Of a stretch of 16,716 bases of DNA, positions 1-7,694 are shown piece after piece; the first letter of the stretch is position 1, and each line of letters starts with the position of its first letter. The notes beneath the pieces are model-generated. The model was not told where the DNA came from and did no database searches. It worked only from the letters and a program-made list of their open reading frames with translations. Source of the DNA: an uncultured Roseburia sp. (GTDB lineage: Bacteria; Bacillota; Clostridia; Lachnospirales; Lachnospiraceae); NCBI GenBank assembly GCA_947057405.1, contig CAMSEJ010000009.1:1-16716 (forward strand), read 5' to 3'. The position numbers and the translations under genes are program-made.

Positions 1-45
1 ACACAAGGTACCACACTCTTTCCCTACACGACGCTCTTCCGATCT
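1..45 (+). other. Illumina dual-index P5 adapter contamination
   Basis: This is synthetic sequence. Bases 1-4 (ACAC) end the P5 flow-cell part, bases 5-12 (AAGGTACC) sit where the 8-nt i5 index belongs, and bases 13-45 match the full 33-nt TruSeq Read 1 primer, from ACACTCTTTCCC to GCTCTTCCGATCT. Adapter orientation places the insert immediately after base 45. The contig therefore begins at base 46, and any feature reaching into 1-45 is artefactual there, including the stop codon of the first gene. Confidence 0.97.
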
Positions 46-460
46 AAATTTCCATAAAGGCTCCGATATACGGATAATGTTTGGATACACGTCCGATCAG
101 GGCATCATACGGCACGTCATTCATGTCCTCCCCTGCGTTGGCATCGCCTTTGGTCGTAAAATTTCCTTCTACGGTCTGATTTTCCACCACACGGTGCGCA
201 ATCACGGAATCCCCGCTCCAAAATGCAATGACATCGCCCTTTTGTATGGTTTCCGGCTCGGCCGGCTCGACATAGATTGCGCTTCCGACCGGGATTTTGG
301 GTTCCATACTTCCGCTGACGATGTTATAAATTTCGTAATTCATCATGCGCGGCGCTGCAATCAGCAGGCACACGCCAATTACACTTAATAAAATTAATGT
401 CCCCACAATATTGCAAAGGGCGGGAACTAACTTCCCTCCCTTTGCCTTAGAATCAGTCAT
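44..460 (-). CDS. sipW: SipW-type (ER-type) signal peptidase I, 3' end lost at adapter
   Basis: Membrane signal peptidase of the SipW/ER-like family, which cleaves signal peptides of TasA/camelysin-like secreted proteins. One hydrophobic helix lies at about residues 15-37. The catalytic Ser is S51 in SGSMEP. The general base is H89 in AHRVV, where bacterial LepB has Lys, so this is the Ser-His type. The conserved acidic box KGDAN has D106. The frame stops after residue 138 only because bases 44-46 read TAG, two of those bases being adapter. The family usually continues into a C-terminal membrane helix, so the true protein is longer and its end is missing. The start overlaps the upstream stop by 8 nt (ATGACTGA), which suggests translational coupling. 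Likely clients are the SipW-type proteins a few genes upstream (3089-3598, 2319-3086). Confidence 0.88.
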   Translation of the reverse strand: MTDSKAKGGKLVPALCNIVGTLILLSVIGVCLLIAAPRMMNYEIYNIVSGSMEPKIPVGSAIYVEPAEPETIQKGDVIAFWSGDSVIAHRVVENQTVEGNFTTKGDANAGEDMNDVPYDALIGRVSKHYPYIGAFMEI

Positions 461-1487
461 CCTTCTTTTTCCTTTTCTTAAGGTTTTTTAATCCCCATGC
501 ACCGGCTCCGCCGAGTAATACGAGTGCGGAACAGATGCCGGCTTTGGCCGCCAGCGGGAAATTCAAAAGACGGGTTGCAAAATCTGCCGCGCCTACAATT
601 GCTCCTTCCACACCTCCGACGGGATTTGCAAGAGGCACTTCTTCATCGTCCAGATTTTCCAAATCATCGGCTTCCGGCTGTCCCTGCGGTACCGGGGTAT
701 CCGGTACCTGCTCTACAGCGGGCGTCCCGCCGGGAGCCGCTGCATCGGCAGCCGCCGCCCCACCGCCTGCCGCCGGCGCTGCTGCGCCGCCGGCTGTACC
801 GCCACCGGCGCCTGTCGTCGGTGTGCCCGGCAGTGTGGGTTCTTCTCCGCCGCCTGCAGGAAGCGTCGGAGCAGTACCGGGAGGAGTCGTTGGGGTGGTG
901 CCTCCCGGTGCTGTTGGATTCGCTGTGTCAACAGGCGTGTACACAAACGTAAATATATTATCTGCCGCGTTCTGCTTTAATGTCATTGTCTCATTGTATG
1001 CCTGCGGCTGATAACCTTCTATATACCGATACGCAATTACCGGCTGATCGCCGACATTGCCGTAAAATGTTTCACTGGGATACAGCTCATTGCCGTCTTC
1101 ATCCACATAATTGACCGTATACGCTACCGAGTCACCCAAAATACCGTATACGACTACATAGTCTTTATCGCCGGTCACGGATTCGGAAGGCAGGTTGTTG
1201 GTCGCCGTATTATTATCCATCCCGCTCTCACGGATTCCTTTGACATAATACTTGCTGTTATCTTTCAGGGTAATGTCCCCCTGGTTAAAAATAATGCGCC
1301 ACCCATACTGCAGATTGTCATATACTTTGACTTCCGCGCCGCCGATTGTGCCCTGTGCACCGGAGAAAATGCGCACTTTGTAGGTGTATTCCGGTTCTGC
1401 CGCGCCGACATTTACTGCAGGCGTTACAACTGGTACGCTTACGATACTGAGACAGATAAGCCCCATGAGCATTTTCTTACATTTCAT
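453..1487 (-). CDS. MucBP-like surface protein with Pro/Ala/Gly stalk and C-terminal membrane anchor
   Basis: Predicted exported, membrane-tethered protein of 344 aa. Residues 1-30 form a Sec signal peptide ending VGAA. Residues 33-118 are a beta-rich domain I do not recognise. Residues about 121-185 look like a MucBP repeat (YTVNYVDEDGNELYP, later FTFVYTP), a module linked to mucin or glycan binding. Residues 186-262 are a low-complexity Pro/Thr/Gly/Ala stalk, followed by an acidic patch (DDLENLDDEEVPLANP, about 274-289). A membrane helix at about 313-333 and a KKRKKK tail close the protein. No LPXTG-like motif precedes the helix, so membrane retention rather than sortase anchoring is likely. 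The start lies 1 nt after the previous stop and uses a GGAG Shine-Dalgarno inside the upstream gene. The stalk DNA is very GC-rich. Confidence 0.8.
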   Translation of the reverse strand: MKCKKMLMGLICLSIVSVPVVTPAVNVGAAEPEYTYKVRIFSGAQGTIGGAEVKVYDNLQYGWRIIFNQGDITLKDNSKYYVKGIRESGMDNNTATNNLPSESVTGDKDYVVVYGILGDSVAYTVNYVDEDGNELYPSETFYGNVGDQPVIAYRYIEGYQPQAYNETMTLKQNAADNIFTFVYTPVDTANPTAPGGTTPTTPPGTAPTLPAGGGEEPTLPGTPTTGAGGGTAGGAAAPAAGGGAAAADAAAPGGTPAVEQVPDTPVPQGQPEADDLENLDDEEVPLANPVGGVEGAIVGAADFATRLLNFPLAAKAGICSALVLLGGAGAWGLKNLKKRKKKDD

Positions 1488-1488
1488 C

Positions 1489-2307
1489 TTACTGCGCTCC
1501 TTTCCTCTGCTTTTTGGATTCCCTCATGCAGTACATTGCAAATACGAAAAGCGCTACGCCGCTCACACAGGCGGATGTAATGAAGGGGGAAAGATTGGTA
1601 TCGTCCCCTGTCCGGACTACATTGGTCGGACGCGCCTGCTGGCCGGGCTGCTGCTGCGGGGCGGGCGTTTCTTCCCGGCGCAGAGGCGACTGTTCCGGGT
1701 CGCGCCTGGTCGATGTTGAAGCCGTCGCCATCTCCACCGCAAAATTCATCTGCAAATCTGCCAGGGTATTCTGATAATCATTCCCCTGTGTCTCACCGTC
1801 TAAGGCAACCTCAAGCGTGATATGGCCCGAATCGCCTTTGGCAAGTGTATCTAAATAAACGTATTCGTCCAATGCATCCGTGGCCGCATGAAGGCCTTCC
1901 CCCGATGCGCCCGCATTTTCGCCGCCGACCGTATCACTGTCAAACAGCGTCGTCACTTCCCCGTCCATATCGGTATAGGTCAGCCGATAGGTATACGCAC
2001 CGCCGCCGGTTGCGGCATTGGTGCTGCGATCCTCTAAGGAATACAGCACTTCATTGGTCATATACCAGTCGGTAGAAGCCTTGTTCTTATTTTTCAGGTT
2101 AATCTCGATAATCGCATTGTCGCCCGGCTGCAGGCCGTAAATCGTATCGTCCAGGTCATTTGTCTTAAAACTGGAAACCATCTTTTCTTCGTCCGTAAAC
2201 GAAACGTTCCAGTCGCCGCTTCCCTTTAACGTTTCCGCATGGATTCCTGCCGTCTGGGAGATAAGCAGGGCACCAAACAAGAGCATACCGCATATTTTCT
2301 TTTTCAT
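1489..2307 (-). CDS. TasA/camelysin-like exported protein with VRTGD-type C-terminal sorting signal
   Basis: 272 aa. Signal peptide 1-24 with likely cleavage after IHA. The mature N terminus includes GDWNVSFTDEEK and then YGLQPGDNAIIEINLKNKN (about 57-75). The 'LxPGD...L.N' layout resembles TasA/camelysin-type domains, although the signal peptide looks like an ordinary Sec type. A Pro/Gln/Arg-rich linker (about 196-228) leads to a C-terminal VVRTGDD (230-236), a hydrophobic helix (about 242-260) and a basic tail. That order matches cell-wall sorting signals, with VxTGD replacing LPxTG as seen in some clostridial surface proteins. Its sortase could be SrtC here or a housekeeping sortase elsewhere. 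A perfect AAGGAGG lies just before the start. The domain assignment is tentative. Confidence 0.78.
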   Translation of the reverse strand: MKKKICGMLLFGALLISQTAGIHAETLKGSGDWNVSFTDEEKMVSSFKTNDLDDTIYGLQPGDNAIIEINLKNKNKASTDWYMTNEVLYSLEDRSTNAATGGGAYTYRLTYTDMDGEVTTLFDSDTVGGENAGASGEGLHAATDALDEYVYLDTLAKGDSGHITLEVALDGETQGNDYQNTLADLQMNFAVEMATASTSTRRDPEQSPLRREETPAPQQQPGQQARPTNVVRTGDDTNLSPFITSACVSGVALFVFAMYCMRESKKQRKGAQ

Positions 2308-2318
2308 GTCCTACCTCC

Positions 2319-3086
2319 TTAATTCAGGCTGAGGATACCGTTCGAGATGGTAACCTTACGCCCCCAGGCGCTCCAGATTGCATCTTCTGCATTATGTTCC
2401 TGTACGGCGTCCACCTTTGCTTCCAGGCAGAACCGTACGCCGTCATAGTCGTATACGGTTGTAATCGTCGTATAGCCGTTTTCCGTTTCGGAAGTCTGTG
2501 TCACCTTTGTGGCAACCATATTGTCAATCAGAATACTGTCGGTTAAAAGCGGGGACGTCTGCCCTACGTTTAACACCTTATTGTAATAGTAAACGGTACG
2601 CTCTGTTGTGGATGCTTCCTCGTCTATCAGCCAGTCCGTACCGATATTGGTCATCCCAAGTTTAATCAGCGACGGGGAAAGGCTGCGCATTTTATTGCCG
2701 TCTTTATCTAACCAGTAACGGTTTAACGTGACACGTACAAACTGGTTAATCGTACCGCTGTTTAAAACACTGATTTCTTCCGGGTATTTTGCCCCGATTT
2801 TAAACTTTTCGCCGTCCTTTACCATATTCTTCAAAAGCTCGCCCGTTGCTTCGTTCCAGCTTCCGTCCGATGCGCTGCCGTAATCACGCCAGGAGATTTT
2901 GTTCCCGTTTTCCATCAGCGTTACACCGATGTTATACATCTGCACCCGGGAAGCATAGGTTTCCGAATAGTAGGTCAGCGCTGCACGCGCCCCCCCTACC
3001 GAGGAGAATAAAAGCAATACCACTGCAAGCCCCAGCGCACCCATAGAAACCTTCGGGGACGCGATCCATTTCTTAAACCCTTTCAT
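2319..3086 (-). CDS. Secreted protein with SipW-type N terminus (255 aa)
   Basis: 255 aa, no C-terminal anchor. The N terminus has a hydrophobic segment at about 14-33 ending GGARA, then ALTYYSETYASRVQMYNIGV. This spacing, with aromatic and hydroxyl residues just after the small-residue cleavage site, resembles SipW-processed proteins (compare TasA and its relatives), though less perfectly than the neighbouring 169-aa protein. The rest is beta-rich, with segments such as ISVLNSGTINQFVRVTLNRYW (about 105-125) typical of 'perturbed by N-terminal strand' TasA-like folds. The start is 2 nt after the preceding stop, with AAAGGAGGCG supplied by that gene's end. I infer a fibre or matrix subunit secreted through the SipW encoded downstream. 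The exact family is not recognised. Confidence 0.8.
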   Translation of the reverse strand: MKGFKKWIASPKVSMGALGLAVVLLLFSSVGGARAALTYYSETYASRVQMYNIGVTLMENGNKISWRDYGSASDGSWNEATGELLKNMVKDGEKFKIGAKYPEEISVLNSGTINQFVRVTLNRYWLDKDGNKMRSLSPSLIKLGMTNIGTDWLIDEEASTTERTVYYYNKVLNVGQTSPLLTDSILIDNMVATKVTQTSETENGYTTITTVYDYDGVRFCLEAKVDAVQEHNAEDAIWSAWGRKVTISNGILSLN

Positions 3087-3088
3087 GC

Positions 3089-3598
3089 TTACGCGCCTCC
3101 TTTCACTGTACCGGTATCGACCTTGCCGTTCCAGTCCGCATACGGCGTGCCGTCTTCCCGGTAGAGTACCGGCGTCGATTCGTAAACGACTACAACGTTA
3201 AAGCTGTCTGCGTCTTTTACGTCCTCCGGAACATTTTCGATTTTAACCAAAAGCTCCTCGGTCGTGCCGCCTGCATTTACAATATCACTGTAATAATAAT
3301 AACCGTCTTCACCCGGCGTCCACTTGCCGTTCGCATCGCTGAACACCAGAGAATATTCGCTACCGCAGAATGCTTTCACACGGATATAAACCGGCTCGGA
3401 ATCCTCGGCGCTTGTAATTGCAACATGCTTCGTCCATGCGGAAAATTCCTCGGTTACCGTCGTCTTATCTCCAAGGGAAAGCGTATAGCCGCCGCTTGCC
3501 GATGCATATGTCGTAAAATAAGCCCAGGCGCCGTCAATGGCTGTCACCATCACCAGAAGAACGGCAATGGCAGTCAGAAAAATTGTTTTCCTTTTCAT
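3089..3598 (-). CDS. SipW-dependent-type small secreted protein
   Basis: 169 aa. The N terminus is a clear SipW-type signal: a hydrophobic core (about 6-22), then GAWAYFTTYASASGGYTLSL (23-42). The WAYFTT motif matches the consensus of proteins sorted with SipW. The mature part is a small beta-rich domain (about 27-145) with EPVYIRVKAF (68-77) and FNVVVVYESTPV (133-144). There is no membrane anchor or LPXTG, so it should be released or built into a fibre. It sits 15 nt after the preceding gene with a GGAGG ribosome site and 2 nt before the next gene. Assignment to the TasA/camelysin-like group rests on the signal and size, not on a domain match. Confidence 0.82.
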   Translation of the reverse strand: MKRKTIFLTAIAVLLVMVTAIDGAWAYFTTYASASGGYTLSLGDKTTVTEEFSAWTKHVAITSAEDSEPVYIRVKAFCGSEYSLVFSDANGKWTPGEDGYYYYSDIVNAGGTTEELLVKIENVPEDVKDADSFNVVVVYESTPVLYREDGTPYADWNGKVDTGTVKGGA

Positions 3599-3612
3599 AT
3601 TATCCGCCCTCC

Positions 3613-4680
3613 TTACTCACTGTCGGGAATCTTCGTCCAGCCCCATCCGCTTTCCGAGTCATACTCAAAATGGTTCGTTACGGAGCCGCCGCCCCGGTTT
3701 TCGTCGTCATAGGTATTGGTAAATGTCACCGATGCCACTTCGTCCGCCGCAATGACCGTATCCCTCGTCACTTCCGAGGTCGGGCGGTAAACCGCGCCGG
3801 AGTAAACCTCGGTCACCGTTACGGTGGCCCCGACCGGAAGCTTTTCAATCAGCGTACTCTTCTGTCCCGGTTCGGTAAACGAAAGGGAAACCACATTACT
3901 GTATACGATTTTATCACCCAGACGCGCCTCTACTTCAAATACAAAGGTCGCCGGATCTTTTGTTTCATAGCTGCTCAATGTCTTTACGATTTCCAGGGAA
4001 CCAAACCGCAGCGCCTGCGTCGGTTTCATCGTTACCGAAAAATCATACAACCAGTCGCCCGGTCCTGCCGTATTGATCGAGCCGTCCTCGTCTGCTTCTT
4101 TTGACGGCAGCGATACGAGGGAAGGCAGGAATTCATAGGTATATTCCATAGATTCGGCAATCGTTGCAATGCTCTTTTCCCCGTCTTCTCCGGTAATTTC
4201 AATTTTATAATCTGCAATATCCCTGCCCCTGGCAACAATCAGGTACAGCCCGCAGCTCAAATCCTTTATTGCCTCGCCTGCCGGAGCGCCGGTTACCGCC
4301 GGCGTTTTCCCGTCTAATGCAATCCGTGCCGCCTGCTGTGCAAGCGTCTTCCATGCCGCTTCATCCGGATCCGCCGAAAGGGAAAGCCCTGTATAATCTC
4401 CCGAAAACTCATAGGTATAGGTATCATACCCGCTGACCGGTGCGGCATCCGCCACTTTGTAAAGATCAATCACCACATCCGCCTTCGCGGCATCCTCTGC
4501 CAGCTCCCCGCCTGCCGCATTGACGGTCAGGGAACAGGACTTGTCGAAATCAATTGCCTCTGCCGCACCGTTTAGCGCCGGAGTCGCCACAACGGCAGCC
4601 AACACCAATGCGAACAGCAAAAGCGGACAAATGACACATCCCGCGAACCAGCCCTGCCGGTTCCATTTTCTTATTTTCAT
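3613..4680 (-). CDS. Pilin-like protein with isopeptide-type C-terminal domain but no anchor
   Basis: 355 aa. The N-terminal signal/hydrophobic segment is at about 12-40. Residues about 48-190 resemble a pilin N-terminal domain (ADVVIDLYKVADA and a GLYLIVA strand). Residues about 225-327 look like an FctA/Spy0128-like or DUF7601/DUF5979-like domain, with the residues expected for an intramolecular Lys-Asn isopeptide bond: K233 in LEIVKTL, E291 in TVTEVY and N322 in FTNTY. After that comes a Gly/Asn linker and the end SGWGWTKIPDSE. There is no LPXTG, membrane helix or basic tail, so attachment must be indirect, or the protein is released. It follows the sortase gene by 15 nt with AAGGAGGAG. 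The bond residues are inferred from pattern only. Confidence 0.82.
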   Translation of the reverse strand: MKIRKWNRQGWFAGCVICPLLLFALVLAAVVATPALNGAAEAIDFDKSCSLTVNAAGGELAEDAAKADVVIDLYKVADAAPVSGYDTYTYEFSGDYTGLSLSADPDEAAWKTLAQQAARIALDGKTPAVTGAPAGEAIKDLSCGLYLIVARGRDIADYKIEITGEDGEKSIATIAESMEYTYEFLPSLVSLPSKEADEDGSINTAGPGDWLYDFSVTMKPTQALRFGSLEIVKTLSSYETKDPATFVFEVEARLGDKIVYSNVVSLSFTEPGQKSTLIEKLPVGATVTVTEVYSGAVYRPTSEVTRDTVIAADEVASVTFTNTYDDENRGGGSVTNHFEYDSESGWGWTKIPDSE

Positions 4681-4695
4681 AAGCCTCTCCTCCTT

Positions 4696-5709
4696 TTAGT
4701 TCTGGTCCTTGTGAGAATTATCGTTTTTTATCTGATCCAGCATATCCTGTGTCGATCTCTTCGGCGCTTTCCTGCGGTAATAAATCAGCATAATTACCAA
4801 TACAATAAACAGAATTGGTATCCCGACTGCCGGGATTACAATGTAGGTCGGAATCCTCACCGCTTCGGAAGGTGTCGCAATACTGTCCATCGTCGCCACA
4901 CGGTGGCCGCGGAGCAGCATGCGGTGTGAATTTACGCCATATGGCGTACACGTCACCAATGTAATATAATCCTTTTCCGGTACAATTGCCAGCTCACCGG
5001 TTTCCTCCGGGAGAACAATCCGGATCTGGTTTACTTCATAGGTCAGTGTTTCATCCAGCACCGTTACGGTAAAAACATCCCCTTCCGCTAGTTTATCCAA
5101 ATCGGAAAACAACTTGGCGCTCGGCAGTCCTCTGTGTCCGGAAAGGACCGCATGTGTACGCTCCCCGCCGACCGGGAAAGAAGACCCTTCCACATGCCCG
5201 ACTGCAATCTGTAAGACGGATTCATCCGTACCGTGATAAACCGGAAGATTCACACCTATAGACGGAATCTGTACATATCCCATAATCCCTGTTCCAGTAA
5301 TATCCAAAATATTTGCATATCTGGCGTATTCTTCTGCATCTAATCCAAAATTTGCTCCATTCGGAAGCCCTTCATTATACTCTTTTGCTGCTTCAATAAT
5401 CGCTTCTTTTTCTTCCTTAGACATAGTCTCTACTGCACCCACATAATTTGCAATCGCCTGTGTAGCATGCATAGAGTTCCACCAGTCACTGACCGAAGGA
5501 TACAACAAAACCCCGACCCCTGCCAGTAGAATTAAAACCAGAAGAATCGTCGAAAACGATATACGCCCTTTTTTCTTTGTTTTATTTACTTTCTTCTTTT
5601 TTACTTTTTTCCCTGTCTCCTCTGCAGCATTCTCCTGCGGCTCTTCCGCCGAATCCCCTGCAGATACTTCTTCCTCGTCCGTATGTATTTCTTCGTCTCT
5701 ATAACTCAT
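4696..5709 (-). CDS. srtC: Class C (pilin-polymerising) sortase
   Basis: 337-aa membrane transpeptidase that joins pilin subunits through LPXTG Thr-Lys bonds on the outer membrane face. An acidic then Lys-rich cytosolic N terminus (1-49) is followed by a membrane helix (about 53-70). The catalytic domain includes GIMGYVQIPSI and YHGTDES. Catalytic residues are H192 (LSGHRG), C254 (LVTCTPYG) and R263, nine residues after the Cys as in known SrtC enzymes. A second membrane helix (about 287-311) and a basic tail are class C hallmarks. The usual lid motif DPF/DPW is absent from the region before the core (about 105-140, GLDAEEYARYANILDI), which is unusual. The AAGGAGA site sits about 6 nt before the ATG. 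The gene follows the backbone pilin across a 213-nt structured gap. Its substrates are probably the LPSTG pilin and the LPETG adhesin. Confidence 0.95.
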   Translation of the reverse strand: MSYRDEEIHTDEEEVSAGDSAEEPQENAAEETGKKVKKKKVNKTKKKGRISFSTILLVLILLAGVGVLLYPSVSDWWNSMHATQAIANYVGAVETMSKEEKEAIIEAAKEYNEGLPNGANFGLDAEEYARYANILDITGTGIMGYVQIPSIGVNLPVYHGTDESVLQIAVGHVEGSSFPVGGERTHAVLSGHRGLPSAKLFSDLDKLAEGDVFTVTVLDETLTYEVNQIRIVLPEETGELAIVPEKDYITLVTCTPYGVNSHRMLLRGHRVATMDSIATPSEAVRIPTYIVIPAVGIPILFIVLVIMLIYYRRKAPKRSTQDMLDQIKNDNSHKDQN

Positions 5710-5792
5710 AGGATTCTCCTTGCTGACGTCGGCCGGACAGATGTCCGTTGCTCACCACACACCGCGTGAAGGTGCCAGCCTGTGCGGCATTT

Positions 5793-5824
5793 GCAGGGGA
5801 CGGGAGTTAAAACCTATCCCCTGC
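5793..5824 (-). promoter_or_regulatory. Strong hairpin in the sortase leader
   Basis: GCAGGGGA (5793-5800) pairs perfectly with TCCCCTGC (5817-5824). A further GG/CC pair forms inside across a small internal loop. No U-run follows on either strand, so it is not a standard terminator. On the minus strand it lies between a promoter-like site and the sortase start, so it could protect or attenuate the sortase transcript. A 6-bp GC palindrome (CGGACA..TGTCCG) lies closer to the start codon. Confidence 0.5.
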
Positions 5825-5844
5825 CCGATTAAAGTTAAAAAGTA

Positions 5845-5873
5845 ATTATAACCTTAACCGTTACTCATGTAAC
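5845..5873 (-). promoter_or_regulatory. Candidate sigma-A promoter for the sortase and downstream genes
   Basis: On the minus strand GTTACA (4/6 match to the -35 consensus) is followed by exactly 17 bp and a perfect TATAAT. Transcription would start near 5838 and give a leader of about 130 nt containing the 5793-5824 hairpin. This would let the sortase and SipW modules be expressed apart from the pilin. Confidence 0.5.
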
Positions 5874-5890
5874 ATCCTGTGATACAGGAT
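5874..5890. terminator. Small hairpin after the pilin gene
   Basis: ATCCTGT-GAT-ACAGGAT is a perfect 7-bp stem with a 3-nt loop, 33 nt beyond the pilin stop. On the minus strand no U-run follows. On the plus strand it is followed by TTTATCG. It may be a weak terminator or a 3'-end stabiliser of the pilin message. Confidence 0.35.
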
Positions 5891-5922
5891 TTTATCGTAT
5901 GTCTTGCAGTTCATGCGTACTC

Positions 5923-7680
5923 TTACTGTGCTTTCATGCGTCTTTTTGTTACTAAAAGGATGCCAGCGCCAAGTACTAAGATTGTACCAACTACATAAAA
6001 GATTGTTGTACCGATACCACCGGTGCTCGGTAATAAAGAACCAGCCTGATTGACTACCTCAAACGCTGCTATATCACCCTGTTCATCTTTCAGAAGATCC
6101 TTCCCGTCCAGAGTAGCATTAAATGTCCATTCACAAGCCTTTTCAGGATCAACCGGATCTGTCCATTTAATTGTAACATTAATCGGAGAAGTTAAAATAT
6201 TATATCCATCTGGAGCTACAAGCTCTGTGATAGTATAAGATCCCTCTGCTAAACCTTCAAATACCAAAATACCTTCTGCATTTACATAACCTTCTGCTGT
6301 AATCGGCTCCGTCTTCGTCTCTTTTTCAACAACAATCACTTTTTCATATTTAGTATATGAACCATCCGCATTTACATCATACGCTTTGTTATCCTGTCCT
6401 TCTACCGGAGCGGTTTCTGTATAAGTACCATCTTTTAACAGATACCATGTACCTGTTTCGCTTGTTTTAAAGATTTCTTTATTGATCACTACAACACTGA
6501 GTTTCTCACCTGCAATCTGGAATTTTGCGCCTGTCAATATTTTTCCAGTATTATCAATTTTTGTCAACTTAATACCTGTGACATACGTTTTTGTTTTAGA
6601 TTCCGGTGTTTCACCAGTCGGATCGTTTGGACCTGGTTTATCTGGATTTTCCGGATCGCCCTCAGAATCTTTATTCGGATTATTAGAATACTCTAACTTT
6701 ACTGTATTGGGGTTACCTGCAACGCCAATCACTGCATTTTCATTAACCGTTGCTGTGTACGTAATTTTAATTTCTGATCCAACCAGATTGTTAGGATAGG
6801 TAACTTCTCCAGACTCGTTATTCTGTGCTTCACCTCTGTACTGAATAAAGTTCTTGAAAACAATTTCAATCCCAACATTTCCATCAGCATCAGGTTTACT
6901 TACTTCTACAGTATAATCAGTATCTTTCACCAATGTTTTTTTGCCGAGTGTAATAGCAACATCATTATTAAATGTCAAACCCTTGCTCATAGTATCGTTC
7001 ACTACAAAGTAATACTTCTTATAGCCAACCATGTTAGGAACCGCAGATTTTACTACAAAGTTAACGGTATCACCTATAGCAGCATTGTTTGTTTCTGTTA
7101 GAGTTCCATTCTCATCAATTTTTTTATCGATGGAAGGTTTATCGGCCTTAATTGTAACATCCATATTTGGATTTGTTGTATTTAACATTAATGCAGAGAC
7201 TACTGTATTCCCCTTAGTTACATCTTCTACTACATAATATCCCAATGGTAAATTGCCAATTGTTACCTCATTCGCGTCTGTTCCTGCTGTTGCAGATACC
7301 GGAGCAACATTAACCATCTTTGCAGCAGCCAAAGCATCTGCTGCAAATTCAAACAAGTCTATTGCTTTATCACTTATCTTTGCAGCGATTTGTGCTGAAA
7401 AATCACCAGCTGTCACAGAAACATCGAAATATTCTGCATACCACGCTTTTAATGAATCCGGAACAGTATACACATAGGCTTCTCCTGCCAATTCCACATC
7501 TAAAATTTTGTAAGCATTAAATGTCTTACCTGCAACGTCCACATTGTCGGCGCTTTTAATTGTAATGCTTCCAGTAGTTGGTGCCGGGTTCGTATCCTGA
7601 CCTGCGAAAACCGTGCTCGCCATAGCGAACGTCATTACCAGTGCCAGTAATAAACTGACAATTTTCTTCATTTTTTTCAT
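5923..7680 (-). CDS. LPSTG-anchored backbone pilin (isopeptide fimbrial D2 + SpaA-type domains)
   Basis: 585-aa major pilin candidate. The signal peptide ends VFAG near residue 27. Domain 1 covers about 36-180. VTIKADKP (175-182) lies where Spa pilins carry the linking lysine, so K178 is the candidate. A fimbrial D2 domain (about 183-335) has K186/K187, the D229 region (VNDTMSKGLTF) and N333 as candidate isopeptide residues. A linker rich in Pro/Asn/Asp (336-362) leads to a SpaA/CnaB domain (about 366-546) with LTKID, the E-box YTITELVAPDGYN (E486) and N544. LPSTG (550-554), a membrane helix and KRRMKAQ close the protein. A start at 7740 would add 20 polar residues, but AAGGAG at 7689-7694 is 8 nt from the ATG at 7680 and the signal peptide begins there. 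The gene is AT-rich relative to the downstream genes. Confidence 0.93.
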   Translation of the reverse strand: MKKMKKIVSLLLALVMTFAMASTVFAGQDTNPAPTTGSITIKSADNVDVAGKTFNAYKILDVELAGEAYVYTVPDSLKAWYAEYFDVSVTAGDFSAQIAAKISDKAIDLFEFAADALAAAKMVNVAPVSATAGTDANEVTIGNLPLGYYVVEDVTKGNTVVSALMLNTTNPNMDVTIKADKPSIDKKIDENGTLTETNNAAIGDTVNFVVKSAVPNMVGYKKYYFVVNDTMSKGLTFNNDVAITLGKKTLVKDTDYTVEVSKPDADGNVGIEIVFKNFIQYRGEAQNNESGEVTYPNNLVGSEIKITYTATVNENAVIGVAGNPNTVKLEYSNNPNKDSEGDPENPDKPGPNDPTGETPESKTKTYVTGIKLTKIDNTGKILTGAKFQIAGEKLSVVVINKEIFKTSETGTWYLLKDGTYTETAPVEGQDNKAYDVNADGSYTKYEKVIVVEKETKTEPITAEGYVNAEGILVFEGLAEGSYTITELVAPDGYNILTSPINVTIKWTDPVDPEKACEWTFNATLDGKDLLKDEQGDIAAFEVVNQAGSLLPSTGGIGTTIFYVVGTILVLGAGILLVTKRRMKAQ

Positions 7681-7688
7681 AATTGATT

Positions 7689-7694
7689 CTCCTT
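7689..7694 (-). promoter_or_regulatory. Shine-Dalgarno that fixes the pilin start
   Basis: AAGGAG on the minus strand is 8 nt before the ATG at 7678-7680. It favours that start over the in-frame ATG 60 nt upstream. The preceding leader is A-rich and G-poor (AACAACAAACAAAAAA), so it should be unstructured and suit high pilin translation. No convincing promoter is visible between 7695 and 7775. Confidence 0.7.

Noticed and set aside
497..1011. Long plus-strand open frames with Ala/Pro/Gly/Arg-rich products
   Set aside because: They are antisense shadows of the GC-rich stalk repeats of the MucBP-like gene.
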